From: DATFWC01 sp045801465
Lineage (GTDB): Bacteria > Pseudomonadota > Alphaproteobacteria > Rhizobiales > Xanthobacteraceae
Assembly (NCBI GenBank): GCA_045801465.1
Contig: JBJMSU010000159.1
Span: 1-25,026 of the forward strand
Reading direction: 5' to 3'
DNA length: 25,026 bases
In this document: positions 14,841-20,892 of the stretch, one piece after another
Position numbering within the stretch: position 1 is the stretch's first letter
How the letters are laid out: each line of letters opens with the position of its first letter
Program-made: the position numbers and the translations under genes
The notes under the pieces: model-generated
What the model was told of the DNA's origin: nothing
The model's input: the letters and a program-made list of their open reading frames with translations, nothing else
The model's database searches: none

Positions 14841-15632
14841 TCAAGCCGCGCGCCGCTTAGCCTTGCGCTCGAAGAACAGGGCTTGGCTGATGATGGCCGA
14901 AACCGTAGCCGGTTGAAACGGCTTGGCGATCAGGAAGGCGGGCTCGGGCCGCTCGCCGGTGAGGAAACGCTCCGGATAGGCAGTGATGAAGATCACCGGC
15001 ACTTCGAACGCCTTCAAAAGCTCGTTGACGGCATCGAGGCCGGAGCTGCCGTCCGCCAATTGGATATCGGCGAGAATGAGGCCAGGCCGCTTGGCCTTGG
15101 CGAGCGAGACCGCCTCGGCGTGGGTTCGCGCGATGCCGAGCACCTTATGCCCGAGCGATTCCACCAGACCTTCCAGGTCGAACGCGATGAGCGGCTCATC
15201 CTCGATGATCAGGACGTCGGTCGCGATCTCGGCGGCGAGCTCGCGCCCGGCCTCTTCGACGAGGTTGCGGAGCGTGGAGGTGTCAACCTCCAGCACTTGA
15301 GCGGCGTCGCTCTCCGAAAAGCCTTCCAGGGCCACCAGCAGGAAAGCCTGGCGCGCCCGGGGCGTGAGGTGACCCAGCCGCTCCTCGACCGGCAGCCCGC
15401 GATCTCCAGGCTCCGAGCGCTCGTTGAGGGGCACGGATTGCCAGATCTTGGTGAAGGTCCGGTAGAGCTCGACGCGCGGGTCGCTGCTGCGCTGAATGAT
15501 GCTCGGATCCTCGATCAAAGCTTCGAGAACCTCACCCACATATGCGTCGCCGGAGCTTTGGCTGCCGGTGAGCGCCCGGGCGTAGCGACGCAAGAAGGGC
15601 AAATGCTGAGCTACGACGTGCGACGTGGACAC
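14841..15632 (-). CDS. phyR: PhyR, general stress response anti-anti-sigma regulator
   Basis: 263 residues, normal for PhyR. Residues about 1-130 are an EcfG-like sigma domain (HLPFLRRYARALTGSQ, then LTPRARQAFLLVALEGFSESDAAQVLEVDTSTLRNLVEEA). Residues about 138-255 are a receiver domain (LIIEDEPLIAFDLEGLV, phospho-acceptor Asp189 in LILADIQLADGSSG, FITAYPE, Lys237 in LIAKPF). When phosphorylated, PhyR exposes its sigma-like domain, binds NepR and frees EcfG. The GTG at 15632 has GGGAGGGTCTCC in front and fits the family length better than a TTG at 15656. It is divergent from nepR-ecfG, with an exact EcfG promoter of its own. Confidence 0.97.
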   Translation of the reverse strand: MSTSHVVAQHLPFLRRYARALTGSQSSGDAYVGEVLEALIEDPSIIQRSSDPRVELYRTFTKIWQSVPLNERSEPGDRGLPVEERLGHLTPRARQAFLLVALEGFSESDAAQVLEVDTSTLRNLVEEAGRELAAEIATDVLIIEDEPLIAFDLEGLVESLGHKVLGIARTHAEAVSLAKAKRPGLILADIQLADGSSGLDAVNELLKAFEVPVIFITAYPERFLTGERPEPAFLIAKPFQPATVSAIISQALFFERKAKRRAA

Positions 15633-15675
15633 GGAGACCCTCCCGATCTGACGCAAAGCTCAATATAGGCGCTCC

Positions 15676-15700
15676 AACGCCGAAATGAAAAGAAAGTTCC
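15676..15700 (-). promoter_or_regulatory. EcfG-type promoter of phyR
   Basis: On the minus strand GGAAC (15696-15700), a 16-base spacer and CGTT (15676-15679) match the consensus exactly. Transcription would start near 15670, about 40 bases before the phyR GTG. It implies positive autoregulation of phyR. Confidence 0.88.
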
Positions 15701-15710
15701 ATGGGTTGGC

Positions 15711-15735
15711 GGAACCAACGGGGCAGGCTAGCGTT
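15711..15735 (+). promoter_or_regulatory. EcfG-type promoter of nepR-ecfG
   Basis: GGAAC (15711-15715), a 16-base spacer and CGTT (15732-15735) match the consensus exactly. The start would be near 15742, about 60 bases before the nepR ATG. It lies back to back with the phyR promoter, with only 10 bases between the two -35 boxes. Confidence 0.88.
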
Positions 15736-15802
15736 ACCGGCGGTTAAGGGGACCTTTCATCTCACCGTACCCGAGTCGGGGACGGGCGGCGAGAACCAGC
15801 AA

Positions 15803-16027
15803 ATGAGACAGCGTAAATCGAGTCGGCCGACCGGATCGTCCATGGAAACAGGTTCGTCACCTACTTCTGCACGGAGCCAGGGACGCCTGGGCCGGGACGT
15901 GCAGGCCAAAATCGGCAACCAACTGCGTGCGATCTATGACGATGTCGTCAAGGAAGGCGTGCCGGATCGGTTTGTCGATCTGTTGAAGCGTCTCGACGAG
16001 CAGGACGAGAAGGGCTCCGAGTCATGA
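15803..16027 (+). CDS. nepR: NepR, anti-sigma factor of EcfG
   Basis: 74 residues. The conserved NepR core is GRDVQAKIGNQLRAIYDDVVKEGVPDRFVDLLKRLDEQ (about 30-67), forming the two helices that clamp the sigma factor; the first 28 residues are Ser- and Arg-rich and probably disordered. The frame is open upstream, but starts before about 15742 are excluded by the promoter. The ATG at 15803 is the first after it; an ATG at 15842 is also possible. The stop overlaps the ecfG start by 4 bases (ATGA), which would keep anti-sigma and sigma in balance. Confidence 0.92.
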   Translation: MRQRKSSRPTGSSMETGSSPTSARSQGRLGRDVQAKIGNQLRAIYDDVVKEGVPDRFVDLLKRLDEQDEKGSES

Positions 16028-16575
16028 CTTTGGACCCCTCCGTCCGGGACGCCGTTCTCGCGGCAGTCCCAAGTCTGCGGGCGTTTGCCATCTCGCTGTG
16101 CGGCAATGTCGATCGCGCCGACGACCTCGTGCAGGAGACGCTGCTGCGGGCGCTCGCCAATATCAATTCCTTCGAACCCGGCTCCAACATGCCGGCCTGG
16201 CTGTTTACCATCCTGCGCAATCTGTTCAGGTCCGAGTACCGCAAGCGGCGCCGTGAGGTCGAGGACGCCGATGGAACCTATGCTCAAAGCCTCAAATCGC
16301 AGCCGGAGCAGAGCGGCCACGTCGAGTTTCAGGAGTTTCGCGCCGCCCTCGGCAAGCTGCCGCCGGACCAGCGGGAAGCGCTGATCCTGGTCGGGGCGTC
16401 GGGATTTTCCTATGAGGAAGCCGCCGACATCTGCGGCTGCGCCGTGGGCACCATCAAGAGCCGCGTCAACCGCGCCCGCGCCCGCCTCGCCGATATGCTG
16501 TCCATCGAGAGCATGGAAGACTTCGGACCTGACGTCGCGACCCGCGCCATCTTGGCCGGCACGACGTCGCGCTGA
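16024..16575 (+). CDS. ecfG: EcfG-family general stress sigma factor
   Basis: 183 residues. Region 2 (about 10-75) has DRADDLVQETLLRALANINSF and MPAWLFTILRNLFRSEYRKRRRE, which bind core polymerase and the -10 box. Region 4 (about 108-160) has LGKLPPDQREALILVGASGFSYEEAADICGCAVGTIKSRVNRARARL, the helix-turn-helix for the GGAAC -35 box. It is the ECF15 type held inactive by NepR. Synteny (phyR divergent, nepR overlapping) and the exact promoter site make the assignment firm. Six exact target sites lie within 5 kb on either side. Confidence 0.97.
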   Translation: MTLDPSVRDAVLAAVPSLRAFAISLCGNVDRADDLVQETLLRALANINSFEPGSNMPAWLFTILRNLFRSEYRKRRREVEDADGTYAQSLKSQPEQSGHVEFQEFRAALGKLPPDQREALILVGASGFSYEEAADICGCAVGTIKSRVNRARARLADMLSIESMEDFGPDVATRAILAGTTSR

Positions 16576-16678
16576 GCGGACGTCGCAAGCGCGCCAACGG
16601 CGCGCCGACGACACAGAACGCGGGGCGCTATTCCGGCGCCCGCGTCCCGAGTTTCCGTTCCAACGGAAGCGACGGGGC

Positions 16679-16858
16679 TCAGGGCGCCGGCGCGCTGCGG
16701 CCGGTCACCAGGCCGAACACGGCCGAAATGACGAACAGGATGAGCGCAACGAAGAAGATGATCTTCGCGATCTCGATCGCGGTGCCGGCGATCGCACCGA
16801 AGCCGAGCACGGCCGCAATCAGTGCGATGATCAGAAATGTGACAGCCCAACCAAGCAT
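16679..16858 (-). CDS. DUF1328-family small membrane protein
   Basis: A 59-residue frame with ATG at 16858 preceded by GAAAGAGGTCTCCC. It begins MLGWAVTFLIIALIAAVLGF, continues GAIAGTAIEIAKIIFFVALILFVIS and ends AVFGLVTGRSAPAP: two membrane helices and the GxxGxAxxxAKI motif of DUF1328 (UPF0391, YtjA-like). The function of the family is unknown; it is often found near stress genes. It converges with ecfG. Upstream is a near-consensus EcfG box at 16912-16936. Confidence 0.9.
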   Translation of the reverse strand: MLGWAVTFLIIALIAAVLGFGAIAGTAIEIAKIIFFVALILFVISAVFGLVTGRSAPAP

Positions 16859-16911
16859 GGGAGACCTCTTTCAGCCATGGCATCCGGCCGCGCGGTTGCC
16901 TTCGACACTGA

Positions 16912-16936
16912 AACTCGGGTCCCGGAGAAACGTTCC
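16912..16936 (-). promoter_or_regulatory. Near-consensus EcfG box of the DUF1328 gene
   Basis: On the minus strand GGAAC (16932-16936), a 16-base spacer and AGTT (16912-16915): one mismatch in the -10. It lies about 55 bases before the ATG, a suitable position. The same AGTT variant occurs before csbD. Confidence 0.45.
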
Positions 16937-17030
16937 GGCCGCCAAATGCTTGGCGCACCACCAAGGCGCCGACGGAGGTGGCACAAGTCCAGTTCGCACC
17001 CGCCGCCCTGTCGGCTTTCACCACCAGCCC

Positions 17031-17055
17031 GGAACCCCCTTTGTGATCAAACGTT
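17031..17055 (+). promoter_or_regulatory. EcfG-type promoter of ligD
   Basis: GGAAC (17031-17035), a 16-base spacer and CGTT (17052-17055) match the consensus exactly. The expected start near 17062 leaves a leader of about 30 bases before the ligD GTG. Confidence 0.85.
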
Positions 17056-17091
17056 TACCTGACATTCTCGATACCAAGCGAGTAACCTGAC

Positions 17092-19752
17092 GTGGCCCTG
17101 CAGACCTATCGCGCCAAGCGCAATTTCGCCGTGACGCCGGAGCCGCGCGGGAAGGCCGCAACGGCCTCGGGCCATCAGTTCGTCATCCAGAAGCACGCCG
17201 CGCGTCGGCTCCACTACGATCTCCGTCTCGAACTCGACGGCGTCATGAAAAGCTGGGCCGTCACGCGGGGCCCGAGCCTCGTCCCGGGCGAGAAGCGTTT
17301 GGCTGTCCAGGTCGAGGATCACCCGATCGAGTACAACGAGTTCGAGGGCACGATCCCGCAGGGCCAATACGGCGGCGGCACGGTGATGATCTGGGATCGC
17401 GGCATCTGGGAGTCCGAAGGCGATCCCCACAAGGGACTCGAGAAGGGGAACCTGACGTTCTCCCTCGCCGGCGAGAAGCTTCACGGAAAATGGCACCTGG
17501 TCCGTTTGCGCGGCCGTCCCGGCGAGACCAAGGCGAACTGGCTGCTCATCAAGTCCAAGGATGACGCCGCACGCGACGAGAGCGACCCGGACATCCTCGA
17601 GGAGAAGCCGCTCTCGGTCATCACCGGCCGCTCGATCCCGGAGATCGCGGAGGGCAAGGGCCGCAAACGAGTGTGGCAATCGAACCGCAGCGTCAAGGAC
17701 AACGTGAAGGCGGACGCGACGCGCGGCAATGCCACCGCCGCGCCGCGCGCCAAGAAGACGGCGCGCTCGCAGCGCCGCCCGAGCGAGAGCAAAAAGACGG
17801 CGCGCAAGAAGCCCAGGGCAAAGACGAAGGGTTCCACATCGCGCGGCGCACCATTGCCGGACTTCGTCCCGCTCGTTCTCGCCACCTTGAGCGAACGAGC
17901 GCCGGACGATCCCGCCTGGATCCATGAAATCAAGCTCGACGGTTATCGCATCCAGGCGCGGCTTGAGCACGGCGAGGTCAAGTTGCTGACGCGCAAGGCG
18001 CTCGATTGGACGGCCAGGTTTCCGCCAATCGCACAGGCGGTTGCCGACCTGCCGGCCGAACAGGTCCTGATGGACGGCGAGATCGTGTCCGAGACCGAGA
18101 GCGGCGTGTCGAGCTTTTCCCAGTTGCAGCAGGATCTCTCGGACGGACGCACCGACCGCATGGTCTATTTTGCCTTCGACCTCCTGCATCTCGACGGGCG
18201 CGATCTCACCGGCGCTCCTCTGATCGAGCGCAAGGAGATGCTCGAACAGCTGCTGTCCGGCTTGTCGGCTGACGTGCCGATTCGCTTCAGCGGGCATTTC
18301 GAGGAGCCAGGTTCGGTGCTGCTGGAGCATGCCTGCCGCATGGGCCTCGAAGGCATCATTTCCAAGCGGCGTGACGCCCCGTATCGTTCCGGCCGCGGCG
18401 GCGACTGGCTCAAGATCAAGTGTGCCAATCGGCAGGAATTCGTCGTCACCGGCTACGCCCCGTCAACGGTCGACAGCAGCGCCATCGGCGCATTGATCCT
18501 CGGCTATTACGACGACGGCGAACTGCGCTATGCGGGCCGCTCCGGCACCGGCTACACCCACCGCATGGCGCGCGACTTGTGGCAGCGGCTGCAGCCATTG
18601 CGCATCAACAAGCCGCCCTTCGCCAGGCTTCCGGCGGAGGAGACGCGCGCACGCAATGCCAAGTGGGTCGAGCCGAAGCTCGTGGTCGAGGCCGACTTCC
18701 GCGGCTGGACGCACGGCGATCGCATTCGGCAGGCATCGTTCCAAGGCCTCCGCGAGGACAAGTCACCGACAGAGGTGGTGCGGGAGAAAAACGCCATGTC
18801 CCCTGCCGCGAAGAAAACGGCCGCCAACGCCCCTGCCCGCTCCGCGCGAGCACAAGGGCGACCGACAAAGTCCGCAGCCACGGCTCCGCCCTACAGCATC
18901 AAGCTTACGCACCCGGATCGCGTCTACTGGGAGGATGCGGGTGTCACCAAGCAGGGGCTGGCGGATTTTTATGCCGGAATCTGGGATTGGATTGCGCCGC
19001 ATATCGTCGGCCGTCCATTGGCGCTGGTGCGCTGCCCGGAAGGAGCGACCGGCGAATGCTTCTTTCAGAAGCACGCCAGCGCCGGCATTGACCAGAAGTG
19101 GCTGCGCCTCGTGCCCGAGCCGGATGGCGACCACGTCATCACCGTCGAAGATCTCGACGGGCTGATCTCGCTGGCGCAAGCCGGCGTCCTGGAAATCCAC
19201 ACCCGCGGCACGACCGCCGACAGCATGGAGACGGCCGACCGCCTCGTCTTCGACCTCGATCCCGGACCGGGCACTGAGTGGAGCGATATCGTCAATGCGG
19301 CGCGCGAGGTGCGCCAGCGTCTCAGCGATTTGGGGCTCGTGACGTTCCTGAAGACGTCGGGGGGAAAAGGGCTGCACGTGGTGCTGCCCATCAAGCAGAC
19401 GCCATGGGAGCCCGCCAAGGCCTTTGCCCGCCACATCGCCGAAGCGATGGCCGCCGACGATCCGTCGCGCTACACGGCGACGGTGAAGAAGAGCTCGCGC
19501 CAGAAGCGGATCTTCGTCGACTACCTCCGCAACAGCCGCGAAGCCACTGCGGTTGCGCCGTATTCCACGCGGGCGCGACCGGGCGCACCGGTCTCGACCC
19601 CGATCACCTGGGAGGAACTGGCGAACCAGGACGGCGCCAATCGCTATACGGTGCTCAACCTGCACCAACGCCTGGCGCGCCTGCGCAAGGACCCCTGGGC
19701 CGAAATCGGCAAGCTGAAGCAGCCGCTGCCGGCCAAGGCGAAACGCAGATAG
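17092..19752 (+). CDS. ligD: LigD, multifunctional NHEJ DNA ligase
   Basis: 886 residues with the order phosphoesterase, ligase, polymerase. The 3'-phosphoesterase (about 25-180) has FVIQKHAARRLHYDLRLELDG (His41, Asp43) and EFEGTIPQGQYGGGTV. After a Lys/Arg-rich linker (about 215-250) comes the ATP-dependent ligase with nucleotidyl Lys281 in HEIKLDGYR, then VLMDGEIV, EGIISKRRDAPYRSGR and WLKIKC. A second basic Ala-rich linker (about 568-597) leads to the primase-like polymerase (LTHPDRVYW, metal-binding Asp721/Asp723 in VFDLDPGPG, LKTSGGKGLHVVLPI). It repairs double-strand breaks with Ku. No Ku gene is in the window. The GTG at 17092 has only a weak ribosome site, but an exact EcfG promoter precedes it, implying stress-induced end joining. 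Confidence 0.97.
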   Translation: MALQTYRAKRNFAVTPEPRGKAATASGHQFVIQKHAARRLHYDLRLELDGVMKSWAVTRGPSLVPGEKRLAVQVEDHPIEYNEFEGTIPQGQYGGGTVMIWDRGIWESEGDPHKGLEKGNLTFSLAGEKLHGKWHLVRLRGRPGETKANWLLIKSKDDAARDESDPDILEEKPLSVITGRSIPEIAEGKGRKRVWQSNRSVKDNVKADATRGNATAAPRAKKTARSQRRPSESKKTARKKPRAKTKGSTSRGAPLPDFVPLVLATLSERAPDDPAWIHEIKLDGYRIQARLEHGEVKLLTRKALDWTARFPPIAQAVADLPAEQVLMDGEIVSETESGVSSFSQLQQDLSDGRTDRMVYFAFDLLHLDGRDLTGAPLIERKEMLEQLLSGLSADVPIRFSGHFEEPGSVLLEHACRMGLEGIISKRRDAPYRSGRGGDWLKIKCANRQEFVVTGYAPSTVDSSAIGALILGYYDDGELRYAGRSGTGYTHRMARDLWQRLQPLRINKPPFARLPAEETRARNAKWVEPKLVVEADFRGWTHGDRIRQASFQGLREDKSPTEVVREKNAMSPAAKKTAANAPARSARAQGRPTKSAATAPPYSIKLTHPDRVYWEDAGVTKQGLADFYAGIWDWIAPHIVGRPLALVRCPEGATGECFFQKHASAGIDQKWLRLVPEPDGDHVITVEDLDGLISLAQAGVLEIHTRGTTADSMETADRLVFDLDPGPGTEWSDIVNAAREVRQRLSDLGLVTFLKTSGGKGLHVVLPIKQTPWEPAKAFARHIAEAMAADDPSRYTATVKKSSRQKRIFVDYLRNSREATAVAPYSTRARPGAPVSTPITWEELANQDGANRYTVLNLHQRLARLRKDPWAEIGKLKQPLPAKAKRR

Positions 19753-19821
19753 GCCGGCGCCGCAGAAGATCGTTCGACCATTGCCCCGGTTCCGTGTCCA
19801 TCGAAACGCCGGGCCGAAAAC

Positions 19822-19846
19822 GGAACGCTTCCGATCGCAAAGCGTT
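19822..19846 (+). promoter_or_regulatory. EcfG-type promoter of the iron-permease-family gene
   Basis: GGAAC (19822-19826), a 16-base spacer and CGTT (19843-19846) match the consensus exactly. It lies 70 bases downstream of the ligD stop and about 95 bases before the next ATG, so this gene need not depend on ligD read-through. Confidence 0.85.
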
Positions 19847-19939
19847 GGTTCGGGACTGAGCAGATTATATTCCCATTCGGATCGGTCTGCTCCGCCGATC
19901 AGGCGGCATGCGACCCACGATAACAATGTGAGGGCTTCC

Positions 19940-20443
19940 ATGGCTCGGAAACGGTCAAATGGCGGCAACGGCGCAGGCCCCACAGGACGCGCGACATCGT
20001 CATCCGTCGGGGGTTCCAATCACGTGAGTCACAGCGGTCACAGCGAGTGGTTCAGCCGATTCGCGCACGAGACGGCGCGGCTTGCCGGCAACCCAGTGGC
20101 ATTCATCGCAGCCGTGGTCGTCGTGGTCATGTGGGCTGCGACCGGACCCCTGTTCGGCTACAGCGATACGTGGCAGCTGGTCATCAACACCTCGACGACG
20201 ATCATTACGTTTCTCATGGTCTTCGTGATTCAGAACACGCAGAACCGCGACACGATGGCTTTGCAGGTAAAGCTCTCCGAGTTGATCATCGCGGTTCAAG
20301 GTGCGAAGAACCGCCTCGCGACCGCAGAGGATTTGAGCGAAGAGGAGCTCGAGCGGCTGCACAAGGAGTATTGCGGCAAGGCCGACACGGCCCGGGAAAC
20401 CTTGGAGCAGCGTCGCGCCAGGAAGGAGCAAGCCGAAGCCTAA
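19940..20443 (+). CDS. Low-affinity iron permease family membrane protein
   Basis: 167 residues. After a Ser/Gly-rich N-terminus come SEWFSRFAHETARLAGNPVAFIAAVVVVVMWAATGPLFGYSDTWQLVINTSTTIITFLMVFVIQNTQNRDTMALQVKLSELI-type segments: two membrane helices followed by the highly conserved QNTQNRD...KLDE/SELI block of PF04120. The C-terminal 55 residues are a charged, soluble helix. Despite the family name, iron transport is not shown for bacterial members. The ATG at 19940 follows GAGGGCTTCC. The exact EcfG promoter at 19822 makes it a likely stress-regulon member. Confidence 0.88.
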   Translation: MARKRSNGGNGAGPTGRATSSSVGGSNHVSHSGHSEWFSRFAHETARLAGNPVAFIAAVVVVVMWAATGPLFGYSDTWQLVINTSTTIITFLMVFVIQNTQNRDTMALQVKLSELIIAVQGAKNRLATAEDLSEEELERLHKEYCGKADTARETLEQRRARKEQAEA

Positions 20444-20463
20444 TCCGCTGGATTCATTGAGTG

Positions 20464-20512
20464 GCGCATGTTCTTGACGGCGAACCGGTACCCGCTTCGC
20501 CGGAACATGCGC
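20464..20512. repeat. Palindromic repeat between convergent genes
   Basis: GCGCATGTTC (20464-20473) and GAACATGCGC (20503-20512) are perfect arms, with an inner GGCGAA...TTCGCC pair. It is the same family as 9438-9510 but shorter. It fills the gap between the iron-permease-family gene and the 70-residue membrane protein gene, touching the latter's stop codon, and may serve as a two-way terminator. Confidence 0.8.
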
Positions 20513-20724
20513 TAACGCACCGCGCCGGTGGTCTCGCGATGGGTCCAACTGGTCGCCTTCTCGGCCTTGACGACCGGCGGCGCATTGGCGGCCACCACCG
20601 CGCTGTCGGGATCGCCGACCCGCGCCGCCATCAACACGATGACGAAAACCACCGCGGCGGCAAGGGCGACTCCGACGATACGCCGTTGAGTAGGACGGTC
20701 CGCACCAACCAGCGAATGGCTCAT
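20512..20724 (-). CDS. Small single-pass membrane protein, unknown function
   Basis: 70 residues. The ATG at 20724 follows GGAGACGTGTC. It starts MSHSLVGADRPTQRRIVGVALAAAVVFVIVLMAARV (one membrane helix with a basic cytoplasmic side) and ends in a short soluble tail (APPVVKAEKATSWTHRETTGAVR). I recall similar small proteins, with an MS-SL-ADR-TH-KI start and a K-P-W/Y-HR-IR end, being widespread in Bradyrhizobium-like genomes, without known function. An exact EcfG promoter lies 40 bases upstream, which supports both its reality and a stress role. It is divergent from the molybdenum hydroxylase gene. Confidence 0.78.
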   Translation of the reverse strand: MSHSLVGADRPTQRRIVGVALAAAVVFVIVLMAARVGDPDSAVVAANAPPVVKAEKATSWTHRETTGAVR

Positions 20725-20763
20725 GACACGTCTCCGTGTCGCCTCCCCGACCGTGCGCAAACC

Positions 20764-20789
20764 AACGTGGAGGCAACCGAGATGGTTCC
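20764..20789 (-). promoter_or_regulatory. EcfG-type promoter of the 70-residue membrane protein
   Basis: On the minus strand GGAAC (20785-20789), a 17-base spacer and CGTT (20764-20767) match the consensus exactly. The expected start near 20757 gives a leader of about 33 bases. Confidence 0.85.
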
Positions 20790-20892
20790 GCGCCATCCTT
20801 CGCGCAGGCAATCACAGGGCGATTGACCCAAGCGCCCTGCCGTGCATTCTCGCGGGCGCCATAGCGTCATACCCACCTCGTTCCAGGCCAAG

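Noticed and set aside
16410..17024. A 204-codon minus-strand frame across the end of ecfG and the following gap
   Set aside because: The DUF1328 gene in another frame has a ribosome site and family motif; this one has neither.
17092..19752. A Ku gene beside ligD was looked for
   Set aside because: No frame in the window resembles Ku; the genes next to ligD are DUF1328 and the iron-permease family protein.
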